A DNA stretch of 64,000 bases from contig JAFGYE010000026.1 in NCBI GenBank assembly GCA_016936255.1, forward strand, positions 1-64,000. The letters run 5' to 3'. The notes beneath the pieces are model-generated. The model saw only the letters and a list, made by a program, of their open reading frames with translations. It ran no database searches and was not told the origin of the DNA. The DNA is from Marinifilaceae bacterium. Its GTDB lineage: Bacteria > Bacteroidota > Bacteroidia > Bacteroidales > Marinifilaceae. Shown here piece by piece: positions 1 through 9,154 of the stretch. Position 1 is the first letter of the stretch. Each line of letters starts with the position of its first letter. Position numbers and translations under genes: made by a program.

Positions 1-391
1 TAAAAAAAAAGTCTTTAAAATTCACAATTTGATTCGAACAAATATAACTATTTCAACACACCTCTCATTTAATTTTAAGGAACATAAAACAAAATATTAT
101 CTACACCGACCATGAGCAGATTACTGCATAAATTTAAATTTAATCAAAAAGGCATTAATAAATTCTTTAGCGAATATCTTCTACTCCACTTTTTATTCAG
201 AAAGAATATAAATTAACACGATTGCAAAACTGACTCAAATTACCGATTTTTTTCAGGAATAGCCGAAACTATCTGTATTCAATAGAGATACAAAAAAAAT
301 TGCAATCTCTACTTTACAAAAGCAGGGAAGTCGCTCTATTTAAACACACTATAAATTGACTTTCACCAGAATCGAATGTAATCGAAAGTGT

Positions 392-399
392 TATTTTTG
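392..399 (+). promoter_or_regulatory. Candidate -7 element of the rseC-rnf operon
   Basis: The octamer TATTTTTG fits the Bacteroidota -7 consensus TAnnTTTG and lies about 120 bases before the first gene. No good TTTG-type -33 element sits 19-21 bases upstream, so the call rests on one box and on position. It would place transcription start near 406 and give a leader of about 115 bases. Confidence 0.35.
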
Positions 400-461
400 T
401 TGCGTTGTGTTAAACAGCACCCATTCACTACCAAATTGACTAGATGAATGTTACATGAATG

Positions 462-487
462 AAACTCATTTGCTTTCGCAAGAGTTT
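462..487 (+). other. Hairpin in the rnf operon leader
   Basis: AAACTC (462-467) pairs with GAGTTT (482-487), and inside them TTGC (470-473) pairs with GCAA (478-481) around a TTTC loop; A468 and T469 form a bulge. There is no T-run after it, so it is not a terminator. It lies between the promoter candidate and the first start codon and could affect translation or mRNA stability. Function is inferred from position only. Confidence 0.3.
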
Positions 488-521
488 TCACTTACAAACA
501 ACAATTAATAGGGAAACGTAA

Positions 522-950
522 ATGCAAGATCCCAAAAAAATTGATCACGAAGGGACTATTCTTGAAATAGAGAATGGTAAGATTAGGGTTGGCATTGTAA
601 ATGTATCAGCCTGTGCGGGTTGTCATGCAAAAGGTGCTTGCACCATGTCTGACATGAAAGACAAATCAATTGATGTTACTGATTACAGTAACAAATTTGA
701 AGTTGGAGAAAGAGTGATCCTAAGCTATAGGGAATCCTTAGGATGGTTAGCCATGTTCCTTGCTTACATATTGCCATTTGTATTGGTGATTATTGCTCTT
801 ATTATTGCAACAGCAATTACCAGTAATGAATTAATAAGTGGGATATCGGCATTAGCCATATTACTTCCCTACTATATAATACTGTCCTTTTTTAAAGGTC
901 ATTTTAAGAAAACTTTTTCATTTACAATCGAGAAAATCGTAAACATTTAA
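522..950 (+). CDS. rseC: RseC/MucC-family protein (SoxR-reducing system)
   Basis: This 142-aa membrane protein matches the RseC family. A short cytoplasmic N-terminal part carries a cysteine motif (CAGCHAKGAC, C-x2-C-x5-C, about residues 31-40), and two hydrophobic segments follow at about residues 75-97 and 102-122. In Enterobacteria RseC works with the Rnf-like Rsx complex in reducing SoxR. In Bacteroidota it is usually the first gene of the rnf operon, as here, only 3 bases before rnfB. The cysteines suggest a redox or Fe-S role beside the complex (inference). The family call is firm from motif, topology and neighbourhood; the exact function in organisms without SoxR is unknown. Confidence 0.88.
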   Translation: MQDPKKIDHEGTILEIENGKIRVGIVNVSACAGCHAKGACTMSDMKDKSIDVTDYSNKFEVGERVILSYRESLGWLAMFLAYILPFVLVIIALIIATAITSNELISGISALAILLPYYIILSFFKGHFKKTFSFTIEKIVNI

Positions 951-953
951 ACT

Positions 954-1904
954 ATGAGCATTATAGTTATCACTATTCTGGCTTTGTGTGCTATTGGAGT
1001 AACAGCAGCAATTATACTGTTTTTTGTAGCGCAAAAATTCAAAGTGTATGAAGATCCTCGCATCGACGAGGTAGAAGAAGCATTACCAGCCGCAAATTGT
1101 GGTGGTTGTGGTTATCCCGGATGTAGAGGTTTTGCCGAAGCATTGGTAAAAGCCGATGACATTTCAAAAATGAACTGCCCTGTAGGCGGAGTTTCTGTTA
1201 TGTCGCAAGTTGGATCCATTCTTGGTCATGAAATTAGTACCTCCGAACCTACTGTAGCAGTAGTCCGTTGTAACGGAACTTGCGAAAACCGCCCAAAAAC
1301 CAATCAGTATGATGGCGCACCATCCTGTACAATTGCAGCCTCTCTTTACAGCGGTGAAACTGGTTGCCAGTTTGGTTGTTTAGGATTGGGCGAGTGTGTT
1401 GACGCATGTAATTTCGATGCAATGTATATGGACAAGGAAACTGGTCTTCCTGTAATTATTGAAGACAAATGTGTTTCTTGTGGTGCATGTGTAAAAGCTT
1501 GTCCTAACCACATTATCGAGCTTCGTAAAAAAGGACCAAAAAGTCGAAGAATATTTGTGTCTTGTGTAAATAAAGACAAAGGTGCCATTGCTAAAAAAGC
1601 TTGTGATGTTGCCTGTATTGGTTGCGGTAAGTGTGTTAAGGAGTGTCCTTTCGATGCAATTACTTTGGAAAACAACCTTGCATACATCGATTACAATAAA
1701 TGCAAACTTTGCAGAAAATGTGTAGTTGTTTGTCCAACGAATGCAATTCACGAGTTGAATTTTCCGCCTCGAAAAGAAAAACCTGCCGATAAACCAACTG
1801 CAACAAGTGTAAAACCTGTTGAGGAAACAAAGGCTGAGGTAAAGGTGGAAGAGAATCCAAAGACAGAGCCAACAGTAAATGACGAAACAACTGAGAACAA
1901 ATAA
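954..1904 (+). CDS. rnfB: Rnf complex subunit RnfB, multi-ferredoxin electron entry subunit
   Basis: RnfB takes electrons from reduced ferredoxin and passes them into the membrane Rnf complex. One N-terminal membrane anchor (residues 2-26) is followed by the RnfB-specific cluster domain with C49, C52, C57 and C75. Several further ferredoxin-type CxxCxxC...CP motifs follow (for example CVSCGACVKACP, CIGCGKCVKECP, CKLCRKCVVVCP). At 316 aa it is the long form seen in Clostridia and Bacteroidota, unlike the roughly 190-aa enterobacterial RsxB. The last 50 residues are a low-complexity K/P/E/T tail, probably a flexible tether. It sits 3 bases after rseC and 15 bases before rnfC. Confidence 0.96.
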   Translation: MSIIVITILALCAIGVTAAIILFFVAQKFKVYEDPRIDEVEEALPAANCGGCGYPGCRGFAEALVKADDISKMNCPVGGVSVMSQVGSILGHEISTSEPTVAVVRCNGTCENRPKTNQYDGAPSCTIAASLYSGETGCQFGCLGLGECVDACNFDAMYMDKETGLPVIIEDKCVSCGACVKACPNHIIELRKKGPKSRRIFVSCVNKDKGAIAKKACDVACIGCGKCVKECPFDAITLENNLAYIDYNKCKLCRKCVVVCPTNAIHELNFPPRKEKPADKPTATSVKPVEETKAEVKVEENPKTEPTVNDETTENK

Positions 1905-1905
1905 A

Positions 1906-1913
1906 TAGGAGGA
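1906..1913 (+). promoter_or_regulatory. Strong ribosome binding site selecting the rnfC GTG start
   Basis: The purine-rich run TAGGAGGA just after the rnfB stop sits about 6-7 bases before the GTG at 1920. Clear Shine-Dalgarno sequences are uncommon in Bacteroidota, and this one supports GTG rather than a downstream ATG as the rnfC start. Confidence 0.6.
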
Positions 1914-1919
1914 TCATCA

Positions 1920-3248
1920 GTGTTAAAAACATTCTCATTAGGAGGTATTCATCCTGCCGAAAACAAATTGTCGGCAAGTAGTGCAATCCAGGTATTGCCA
2001 ATACCCGAAACAGTAAGTATTCCAATTTCTCAACATATTGGCGCTCCAGCGACTCCTATCGTTAAAAAAAACGACGAAGTGAAAGTAGGGCAATTGATTG
2101 CGAAATCATCAGGATTTGTATCCGCTAATATTCACTCTTCGGTTTCAGGAACCGTTTTTAAAGTGGATGAGATAATGGATTCAAGTGGTTTCCGTAAAAC
2201 ATCTATTATCATTAAAGTTAATGGTGACGAATGGATGGATACAATTGACCGAAGCGAAGATTTGGTAAAAGAAATCAGCGCAAGCAAAGAAGAAATTATA
2301 AAAAAAATAGCCGAAGCTGGAATTGTTGGTTTGGGTGGAGCAACCTTCCCTGCTCATGTAAAATTATCGGTCCCTCCGGGAAAAACTGCCGAAGTTTTAA
2401 TCATCAATGCTGTAGAATGCGAACCTTATCTGACTTCGGACCATAGGGTTATGCTCGAAAAAGGCGAGGAAGTATTGGTTGGAACTCAAATTTTAATGAA
2501 AGCTTTAGGTGTTGACAGAGCCATTGTTGGAATTGAAAACAATAAACCTGATGCTATAGCTCATTTAACCAAGCTTGCCGGAAATTATCAAGGAATAGAA
2601 ATTTGCCCGCTAAAAACTCAATACCCTCAGGGTGGTGAAAAGCAATTGATTTCAGCAACAATTAAACGTGAAATTCCGTCGGGAGCATTACCTATTGAAG
2701 TTGGTGCTGTGGTACAAAACGTTGGAACTGCACTTGCTGTTTACGAAGCGGTTCAGAAAAATAAACCTCTGTTCGAGCGTGTTGCAACCATCACAGGTAA
2801 ATCATTAAAAAATCCTTCGAACTGGAAATTCAGAATTGGAACTCCTGTAAAAGATTTGATTGATGCTGCAGGTGGTTTACCTGAAGATACAGGTAAGATT
2901 GTGGGCGGTGGCCCAATGATGGGAAAAGCTTTAACTACTGTTGATGTTCCATTAACCAAAGGCAGCTCTGGATTGTTGCTGTTGCCTCGTGAAGAAGCGG
3001 CTCGTAAAGAATCCAAACCATGTATCCGCTGCGGTAAATGTGTTTCTGTTTGTCCGATGGGACTTGAACCATTCTTGCTAATGGTTTTGGCTGACAAAAA
3101 AGAATACGACCGTTTGGAAAGTGATGCCGTTATGGATTGTATTGAGTGTGGATCTTGTAGTTTTACATGCCCGGCAAACCGTCCTTTATTGGATTACATC
3201 CGATTGGGAAAAGGAAAAGTTGGACAGATTATGCGTTCCCGCAAGTAA
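1920..3248 (+). CDS. rnfC: Rnf complex subunit RnfC, NADH/FMN and Fe-S subunit
   Basis: RnfC is the peripheral subunit that exchanges electrons with NAD(H). The 442-aa protein starts with GTG (strong ribosome binding site at 1906-1913) and with the typical FSLGGIHP sequence. A Complex I 51-kDa-like Rossmann/FMN region lies in the middle (GLGGATFPAHVKLS, around residue 140, and the NAVECEPYLTSD motif). Two ferredoxin motifs are near the C-terminus (CIRCGKCVSVCP from about residue 368 and CIECGSCSFTCP about 37 residues later). Length and order match Bacteroidota RnfC. It is in the operon after rnfB; the 79-base gap to rnfD holds an inverted repeat. Confidence 0.96.
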   Translation: MLKTFSLGGIHPAENKLSASSAIQVLPIPETVSIPISQHIGAPATPIVKKNDEVKVGQLIAKSSGFVSANIHSSVSGTVFKVDEIMDSSGFRKTSIIIKVNGDEWMDTIDRSEDLVKEISASKEEIIKKIAEAGIVGLGGATFPAHVKLSVPPGKTAEVLIINAVECEPYLTSDHRVMLEKGEEVLVGTQILMKALGVDRAIVGIENNKPDAIAHLTKLAGNYQGIEICPLKTQYPQGGEKQLISATIKREIPSGALPIEVGAVVQNVGTALAVYEAVQKNKPLFERVATITGKSLKNPSNWKFRIGTPVKDLIDAAGGLPEDTGKIVGGGPMMGKALTTVDVPLTKGSSGLLLLPREEAARKESKPCIRCGKCVSVCPMGLEPFLLMVLADKKEYDRLESDAVMDCIECGSCSFTCPANRPLLDYIRLGKGKVGQIMRSRK

Positions 3249-3262
3249 TTAAAAATTAATAC

Positions 3263-3290
3263 TGAGTAATTCAGAATGATAAATTACTCA
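3263..3290 (+). repeat. Inverted repeat between rnfC and rnfD
   Basis: TGAGTAATT (3263-3271) and AATTACTCA (3282-3290) form perfect 9-bp arms around a 10-base spacer in the only sizeable gap inside the rnf operon. There is no T-run directly after it, so it does not look like a full terminator. It could be an mRNA processing or stability element that sets subunit ratios (inference). Confidence 0.5.
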
Positions 3291-3327
3291 TTCACACATT
3301 AACTCAATTACTAATAAACAAATAAAT

Positions 3328-4323
3328 ATGAACACCAAAGTACTAGTCGCCCCATCTCCACACGTTCATAGTGGAGATTCCATACAAAAGAACATGTATG
3401 GAGTGGTATTTGCGATGCTTCCGGCACTTGTTTTTTCATTCGTTTACTTTGGCATGGGTGCAATCATTGTTACCCTAACCGCCGTAGCATCCTGTTATCT
3501 TTTCGAATTTCTAATTTCGAAATATCTGCTTAAAAAAGTTCCTACTATAACTGATGGATCCGCATTAATCACAGGTATTCTTTTGGCCTTTAACGTACCA
3601 TCCAACCTTCCAATCTGGATTATTCTGATTGGAGCCTTGGTTGCAATTGGCATTGGCAAAATGACCTTTGGCGGATTAGGAAACAATGTATTCAACCCGG
3701 CTTTAGTTGGTCGTGTATTTCTTTTAATCTCGTTTCCGGTACAAATGACCAGCTGGCCAAAACCTTTAGGTTTTGACACTGCTTATTTTGATGCGCAAAC
3801 AGGTGCAACACCTTTAGCACTTATTAAAGAAGGATTAAAGAAAGGTGAGCCACTATCGCAGCTAATGCACGATGTACCAAGCAATATGGATTTGCTTATG
3901 GGAAATATGGGTGGATCTATGGGAGAAGTAGCTGGGGTTGCTTTACTTCTTGGTTTGGCTTACATGTTATTTAAAAAAATCATCACCTGGCATATTCCAG
4001 CAGCTGTACTTGGAACTGTTGCTGTGTTTTCGGGGATTCTTCACATGTCTAGTCCAGAAGCATATGCCGGTCCTTTATTCCATCTTCTTACAGGAGGATT
4101 ACTACTTGGTGCTATTTTTATGGCAACTGACTATGTTACCTCTCCCATGTCGAATAAAGGGATGATAATTTACGGTATTGGTATTGGTTTACTTACTGTT
4201 ATAATTCGTGTATTCGGAGCTTATCCGGAAGGTGTATCTTTTGCCATTCTTATTATGAATGCATTTGTGCCACTGATTAATGTGTATGTTAAACCAAAGC
4301 GTTTCGGCGAAAAAAGAAAATAA
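3328..4323 (+). CDS. rnfD: Rnf complex subunit RnfD, membrane flavoprotein
   Basis: RnfD is an integral membrane subunit of the Rnf pump, related to NqrB, and carries covalently bound FMN. The 331-aa product begins MNTKVLVAPSPHVHSGDS, typical of the family, and has about nine to ten hydrophobic helices. The flavinylation motif TGATPL is present with the acceptor threonine at T161. The conserved GGLGNNVFNPALVGR region is at about residues 115-129. The start codon follows the intergenic inverted repeat, and rnfG begins 2 bases after the stop. The FMN transferase ApbE that would attach the flavin is not in the window. Confidence 0.96.
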   Translation: MNTKVLVAPSPHVHSGDSIQKNMYGVVFAMLPALVFSFVYFGMGAIIVTLTAVASCYLFEFLISKYLLKKVPTITDGSALITGILLAFNVPSNLPIWIILIGALVAIGIGKMTFGGLGNNVFNPALVGRVFLLISFPVQMTSWPKPLGFDTAYFDAQTGATPLALIKEGLKKGEPLSQLMHDVPSNMDLLMGNMGGSMGEVAGVALLLGLAYMLFKKIITWHIPAAVLGTVAVFSGILHMSSPEAYAGPLFHLLTGGLLLGAIFMATDYVTSPMSNKGMIIYGIGIGLLTVIIRVFGAYPEGVSFAILIMNAFVPLINVYVKPKRFGEKRK

Positions 4324-4325
4324 TC

Positions 4326-4943
4326 ATGGCTGGGAAAAAAGAATCTACATTTACAAATATGGTTTTGGTGTTGTTTATAATAACACTAGTGGCTTCAGCT
4401 GCTTTGGGAGGACTCTACGAATTAACCAAAGAACCTATTGCTGCAGCGAAGCTGGCAAAAAAATTAAAAGCAATTAAACAGGTCGTTCCTGATTTTGATA
4501 ATAATCCTAGTGATGAAGTATATAAAATAGGAATGAACGAAAAGGATACTCTGGAATTTTATCCAGCTAAAAAAGATGGAATACTTGTTGGTACGGCTGT
4601 TAAAACATTTACAACAAATGGATTTTCGGGATATGTTTGGATTATGGTTGGATTAAAACCTGACGGAAGTATTCACAATTACTCTGTATTGGAGCATAAG
4701 GAAACTCCTGGTTTAGGTACGAAAATGGCCGACTGGTTTAAGCAAAATGATCCAGCTAAAGAAAAAGCAAGCATTATTAATAAAAATCCTGGCTCTATAA
4801 ATTTCACAGTTAGCAAAGATGGTGGAGATATTGATGCCATAACAGCTGCTACCATAAGCTCCAGAGCCTTTTTAGATGCAGTACAAAAAGCTTATAATGA
4901 ATATGCTAAAAACCCAAAAGAAGGAGGAAGCACTAATGAGTAA
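4326..4943 (+). CDS. rnfG: Rnf complex subunit RnfG, covalent FMN electron carrier
   Basis: RnfG has one N-terminal membrane helix (residues 11-30) and an outside-facing FMN-binding domain related to NqrC. The flavinylation site is the DAITAATISS segment, with acceptor T176 by family comparison; the usual SGAT is TAAT here, a common variant. The ETPGLG motif at about residues 126-131 is also typical. At 205 aa it has normal length. Its last 8 bases overlap the start of rnfE, so the two are probably translationally coupled. Confidence 0.95.
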   Translation: MAGKKESTFTNMVLVLFIITLVASAALGGLYELTKEPIAAAKLAKKLKAIKQVVPDFDNNPSDEVYKIGMNEKDTLEFYPAKKDGILVGTAVKTFTTNGFSGYVWIMVGLKPDGSIHNYSVLEHKETPGLGTKMADWFKQNDPAKEKASIINKNPGSINFTVSKDGGDIDAITAATISSRAFLDAVQKAYNEYAKNPKEGGSTNE

Positions 4944-5520
4944 TATGCAAAATTTCACAAAAGGATTTTTCAAGGAAAATGCAGTATTCGTTCTGCTACT
5001 TGGTATGTGTCCAACTTTGGGGGTAACATCTTCCGCCATTAATGGTTTGGGAATGGGGTTGGCAACTACTTTTGTATTAATCATGTCGAACATGGTAATT
5101 TCATTGGTGAGTAACCAAATACCTGATAAAGTTAAGATTCCTTCCTTTATCGTAATCATTGCTTCATTTGTAACTATGGTCGATTTGATTATGGCTGGTT
5201 ACGTTCCTGCTCTTCATGAACAATTGGGTGTGTTTATTCCCCTTATAGTTGTAAACTGTGTTGTTCTTGGCCGTGCTGAAGCTTTTGCATCTAAAAACAA
5301 GGTAATTCCTTCGATTATTGATGGTGCCGGAATGGGTTTAGGTTTTGCGATGGCATTAACAATACTAGGATCTGTTAGAGAACTGTTAGGAAGTGGAAAA
5401 GTATTCGGAATCTCTCTTTTTAGTGATACTTACGGCATGTTGGTATTCGTTTTAGCTCCAGGAGCATTTTTAGCATTAGGCTATCTGATTGCAATTATTA
5501 ACCGATTAAGAAAAGCATAA
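4936..5520 (+). CDS. rnfE: Rnf complex subunit RnfE
   Basis: RnfE is one of the two homologous six-helix subunits (with RnfA) forming the membrane core of Rnf; they have inverted topology and hold an Fe-S cluster between them in solved complexes. I chose ATG 4936 (194 aa) because AAGGAGG at 4921-4927 lies just upstream and the protein then starts MSNMQNFTKGFFKENAVFVL, as in homologues. An in-frame start at 4876 would add 20 non-homologous residues. It keeps the conserved LGMCPTLGV and the VNCVVLGRAEAFAS loop. It overlaps rnfG by 8 bases and precedes rnfA by 12. Confidence 0.95.
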   Translation: MSNMQNFTKGFFKENAVFVLLLGMCPTLGVTSSAINGLGMGLATTFVLIMSNMVISLVSNQIPDKVKIPSFIVIIASFVTMVDLIMAGYVPALHEQLGVFIPLIVVNCVVLGRAEAFASKNKVIPSIIDGAGMGLGFAMALTILGSVRELLGSGKVFGISLFSDTYGMLVFVLAPGAFLALGYLIAIINRLRKA

Positions 5521-5532
5521 AGAGAAATCATC

Positions 5533-6105
5533 ATGGAATATATTATAATTATTATATCCGCCATATTCGTAAACAACGTTGTGTTGGCGCAGTTCCTTGG
5601 AATTTGTCCTTTCCTGGGAGTATCGAAAAAAGTATCTACTGCAGTGGGTATGACCGGAGCCGTAACTTTCGTTATGATTTTGGCTACAATTGTAACTTAT
5701 CTGATTCAAAAATTTGTTTTAGATGCTTTTGGTATTGGTTTTATGCAAACCATCACCTTTATCCTGATCATTGCAGCTCTGGTACAGTTGGTTGAGATCA
5801 TTCTCAAAAAAGTGAGTCCGGCTTTGTATCAGGCATTGGGAGTATTTCTTCCATTGATTACAACCAATTGTGCAATTCTGGGAGTTGCTATCATGACCAT
5901 TCAAAAGGATTACAATCTGCTTGAAGCAGTTGTTTTCTCAGGATCTACAGCTATTGGTTTCGGTCTTGCTTTAGTGATCTTTGCAGGTCTTCGCGAGCAT
6001 CTCGACCTTGTTGATTTACCAAAAGGAATAAAAGGCACTCCGGCAGCATTAATTGTAGCCGGATTACTAGCGATGGCTTTTATGGGATTCTCAGGTATTG
6101 TGTAA
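5533..6105 (+). CDS. rnfA: Rnf complex subunit RnfA
   Basis: RnfA is the partner of RnfE in the membrane core. The 190-aa protein has six predicted helices, with the cysteine-bearing [11 protein letters not shown] in helix 1 and [12 protein letters not shown] in helix 4. In structures of the family these cysteines ligate a shared [2Fe-2S] cluster with RnfE. Length and both motifs are canonical. It is the last gene of the operon and is followed by a strong intrinsic terminator at 6135-6161. Whether this complex pumps Na+ or H+ cannot be read from the sequence by eye. Confidence 0.96.
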   Translation: MEYIIIIISAIFVNNVVLAQFLGICPFLGVSKKVSTAVGMTGAVTFVMILATIVTYLIQKFVLDAFGIGFMQTITFILIIAALVQLVEIILKKVSPALYQALGVFLPLITTNCAILGVAIMTIQKDYNLLEAVVFSGSTAIGFGLALVIFAGLREHLDLVDLPKGIKGTPAALIVAGLLAMAFMGFSGIV

Positions 6106-6134
6106 TCAAAAAACACATCATTATTATATTTTAC

Positions 6135-6161
6135 AGGCAGCTCATTTGAGCTGCTTTTTTT
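6135..6161 (+). terminator. Intrinsic terminator of the rnf operon
   Basis: GCAGCTC (6137-6143) and GAGCTGC (6148-6154) form a GC-containing stem with an ATTT loop, followed by seven T residues (6155-6161). It starts about 30 bases after the rnfA stop and is one of the clearest terminators in the window. Confidence 0.9.
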
Positions 6162-6310
6162 ATTGCATAATATCACCTCTACATGGGTAAATATCTACCT
6201 TTAATCAAATTTCTTGTGTAAATCCGTAATAATAATTAACTTGGTATCAAATGCGATCAATTTGGATCAAAACTACCACTATGTTACACACTTAAACCTG
6301 TTGAGATTTC

Positions 6311-9154
6311 ATGTTAAATAGAATGAAATTCCGCACCAGAGTGCTCGCCGGATTCGGTTTAATATTACTGTTTACGGTATCATTTGTTATCCTCTCTATT
6401 TTCCAGGTAAAAGATCTTCGCAACGAGTCCGAATTCATTTATACTCACACCTATACGGTAAGTAACGCTGTTCGGGATATCAATACACATATCCAAACCA
6501 TGGAAAGCGCCATGAAGGATATTCTTCTGGCCAAAACGCAGCAGGAATTCGATCAGGCTATTGATACAATCAATTTATATCACCTAAAAGCAATGACTCA
6601 ATTCGACACTGTTTTTAATCGCTTTTTAGGCGACAAAAGAGATGTTGGAATTGCTTATCATACCTTTATTGAATGGGAAGAGCTTCGAAATCAAATCATC
6701 GATTTAAAAGTTAGTGGTAAAGAGGTGAGTGCAAAAAAAATGGTGGACGGAATTGCCGCTGAACACCTCAATAAATTAAAAGAAAAAACGAAAGTAATGA
6801 CTGATTTTGCTGAAAATCAGGCAAATCGAATCTATAAGGAAGCAACTATAGCACATACAAAAAAACTATATCTTTTTACAGGTATAGCCATACTAATTGT
6901 ACTGGCAAGTATATTTATTACTTATATTATTTCGGAGAGTATTTCCAGGCCCATTAAAAAATTCATTTACAAGGCACAGGCAATCTATCAAGGTCAAGGA
7001 AATGGCTCTATTCGCCGCATTAGTGAAGAACAGCTTCTGGATCATTCCATGACCGAATTAACTCAAACCTACACTAAACTTCAGAACGAAATAAAGGAAC
7101 GGGAACGTGGCGAAGATACCATTCGAGTTCAGTATCAGGAAATTCATGAGTATTCGGAAAAATTAAGACTCTTTAATGATAAATTGGAAGAAAGAGTTGT
7201 TGAGCGAACAACTGCATTAGCCGAAAGTGAAGAAAAATATCGTAACCTAATTAATGGAAGTACCGATATCATCCTGGTTAATGAATATATTGGTGACGGC
7301 AGTTCTAAATTAATAGAAGCAAATGATACATCATGCGTAATGCTGGGGTATTCAAGAGATGAACTTTTCACTCTATCGCCAGCGAACTACATTGAAGATC
7401 TTCCTGATGATTATATCGTCGACTCCATAAAAAGATTAACCAGAGAGAAACAATTCACTCATGAACAAACCTTCGTTTCCAAGTATGGTAAAAAGACTCC
7501 TATGGAAACCGTTAGTCAACTTGTAACTCTGCAGGGAAAACATGTAATCTTATCAACATCAAGAGATATTACAGAACGTAAACATGCTCAGCAGGCAATT
7601 GTACAGAGCGAGCGAAGGTTGAAAAAAATGATTCATCAATCTCCCCTTCCTATTGTTATTACTGATGAAAAGCAAAACATTGAATACTTTAACGATAAAT
7701 TTATTGAGCTATTTGAATACACTTTAGATGACATAAAAACTTCGGATGATTGGTATAAATCGTGTTTTCCTGATCGAAAATATCGCGAAGAAGTTAAAAA
7801 TATTTGGAAAGAAGCTATCGCCAAAGCAAAAAAGGAACACACCGACATAGGGAAACAAGAATTTCATATGACAATTAAAAATGGCAAAGTTCGTCATTGT
7901 GAATTCTTTATGGTTCCTTTTGATAATTCATCAATGATCATCATTAATGACATATCGGAAATTATATCTACACAAAAAGAATTGGTGAAAGCCAAGGAAA
8001 AAGCGGAAGAGAGTGATCACTTAAAATCTGCCTTTTTGGCAAATATGTCGCATGAAATCAGAACACCAATGAATGGCATTATTGGTTTTGCTGATATGCT
8101 TCGCAGACCTGACAAAACAGAAGCTCAGAGCAATACCTATATAAATATCATCTATAAAAGTTCAAATCAGTTACTTAAGATCATAAACGACATTCTGGAT
8201 ATTTCGAAACTCGATTCCGGACAAACCTTTATTAAAGAAACAAAATGCTTCCTAAATGTTATTTTAGACGAGTTACATACTCAATTCTCAAAAGAAAACA
8301 GTGTCGATGATGGAATTGATTTTATAATTAATAAGACACTTTCGGATGAAGAAACATTCGTGATTACTGAAGAGAGAAAGTTGCGCCAAATACTCTCCAA
8401 CCTACTTAATAATGCATTTAAATTTACATCTTCAGGTTTTATTGAATATGGATACCATTTAATAGATAATAATTTTCTGGAATTCTATGTTCAGGATTCG
8501 GGCATTGGAATCCAAAAGGAAAAACAAGAGATTATATTTGAACGTTTTAGACAGGTCGAAGAAACTTTCACCAGGAAATATGGAGGTACAGGACTAGGCT
8601 TAGCAATTTCGAAAGGCTTTGTTGAATTGATGGGCGGTAAAATAAGAATGGAAACCGAAGAAGATAAAGGAACAACCTTCTACTTTACCATTCCTTATAA
8701 ACCTGTTGGAGCAGAAGTGGAAATTGTAAAAAACACAAATAAAAAAAACTACAAATGGGATGATAAACTAATTCTTGTTGTGGAAGATGATGAAACCAAT
8801 TTTAAATACATTGAAGCGGCTTTAAAACCAACAAAAGTTAAAATATTACACACAATATCAGGGAATAAAGCCATTGAATTAAGCCTTAGAAACCCAACTA
8901 TTAATTTGGTATTAATGGATTTAAGATTGCCGGATATTAACGGCTTGGAAGCAACTCAATCTATCAAAAAAATGAGAGACAACTTGCCTATTATTGCTCA
9001 AACAGCAAATGCTTTTAGAGAAGATCGAAATAAGAGCATAGAAGCCGGATGTGATGATTTTATAGCAAAACCTTTTGATGAAAAGAAGTTGCTTGCTACA
9101 ATAAATAAATACCTAAAAAAGGGAAACAAGTTAATTAACCAAACAGGAATATAA
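6311..9154 (+). CDS. Membrane hybrid histidine kinase (sensor-PAS-PAS-HK-REC)
   Basis: This 947-aa kinase has a membrane helix at about residues 12-32, an outside helical sensor domain and a second helix at about 183-207. A HAMP-like/coiled-coil linker and two PAS domains (about 305-430 and 435-555) follow. The HisKA box SHEIRTPMNG has phospho-acceptor H581, the ATPase keeps its N and G boxes (NLLNNAFKF, GGTGLGLAIS), and a C-terminal receiver has D870. It would autophosphorylate and relay phosphate to its own receiver. No output regulator is adjacent, so the final target is unknown. Its 3' end overlaps the convergent cyclase gene by 24 bases. The signal is not predictable. Confidence 0.93.
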   Translation: MLNRMKFRTRVLAGFGLILLFTVSFVILSIFQVKDLRNESEFIYTHTYTVSNAVRDINTHIQTMESAMKDILLAKTQQEFDQAIDTINLYHLKAMTQFDTVFNRFLGDKRDVGIAYHTFIEWEELRNQIIDLKVSGKEVSAKKMVDGIAAEHLNKLKEKTKVMTDFAENQANRIYKEATIAHTKKLYLFTGIAILIVLASIFITYIISESISRPIKKFIYKAQAIYQGQGNGSIRRISEEQLLDHSMTELTQTYTKLQNEIKERERGEDTIRVQYQEIHEYSEKLRLFNDKLEERVVERTTALAESEEKYRNLINGSTDIILVNEYIGDGSSKLIEANDTSCVMLGYSRDELFTLSPANYIEDLPDDYIVDSIKRLTREKQFTHEQTFVSKYGKKTPMETVSQLVTLQGKHVILSTSRDITERKHAQQAIVQSERRLKKMIHQSPLPIVITDEKQNIEYFNDKFIELFEYTLDDIKTSDDWYKSCFPDRKYREEVKNIWKEAIAKAKKEHTDIGKQEFHMTIKNGKVRHCEFFMVPFDNSSMIIINDISEIISTQKELVKAKEKAEESDHLKSAFLANMSHEIRTPMNGIIGFADMLRRPDKTEAQSNTYINIIYKSSNQLLKIINDILDISKLDSGQTFIKETKCFLNVILDELHTQFSKENSVDDGIDFIINKTLSDEETFVITEERKLRQILSNLLNNAFKFTSSGFIEYGYHLIDNNFLEFYVQDSGIGIQKEKQEIIFERFRQVEETFTRKYGGTGLGLAISKGFVELMGGKIRMETEEDKGTTFYFTIPYKPVGAEVEIVKNTNKKNYKWDDKLILVVEDDETNFKYIEAALKPTKVKILHTISGNKAIELSLRNPTINLVLMDLRLPDINGLEATQSIKKMRDNLPIIAQTANAFREDRNKSIEAGCDDFIAKPFDEKKLLATINKYLKKGNKLINQTGI

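Larger units (their letters stand above)
1..521. other. Gene-free region upstream of the rnf operon
   Basis: This AT-rich stretch has no convincing coding region on either strand. Its right part holds the likely rnf promoter (392-399) and a leader hairpin (462-487), listed separately. A weak inverted repeat (AGAGAT/ATCTCT near 285-311, long loop) is also present but may be chance. What lies left of base 1 cannot be seen, so the first part may be the 3' flank of another gene. Confidence 0.6.

Noticed and set aside
285-311. AGAGAT/ATCTCT inverted repeat upstream of rnf
   Set aside because: Short AT-rich arms with a 15-base loop and no T-run; likely chance in this base composition.
1346-2025. 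Several overlapping minus-strand open frames inside rnfB and the start of rnfC
   Set aside because: They are antisense to cysteine-rich ferredoxin coding sequence, overlap each other in different frames and resemble no protein I recognise.
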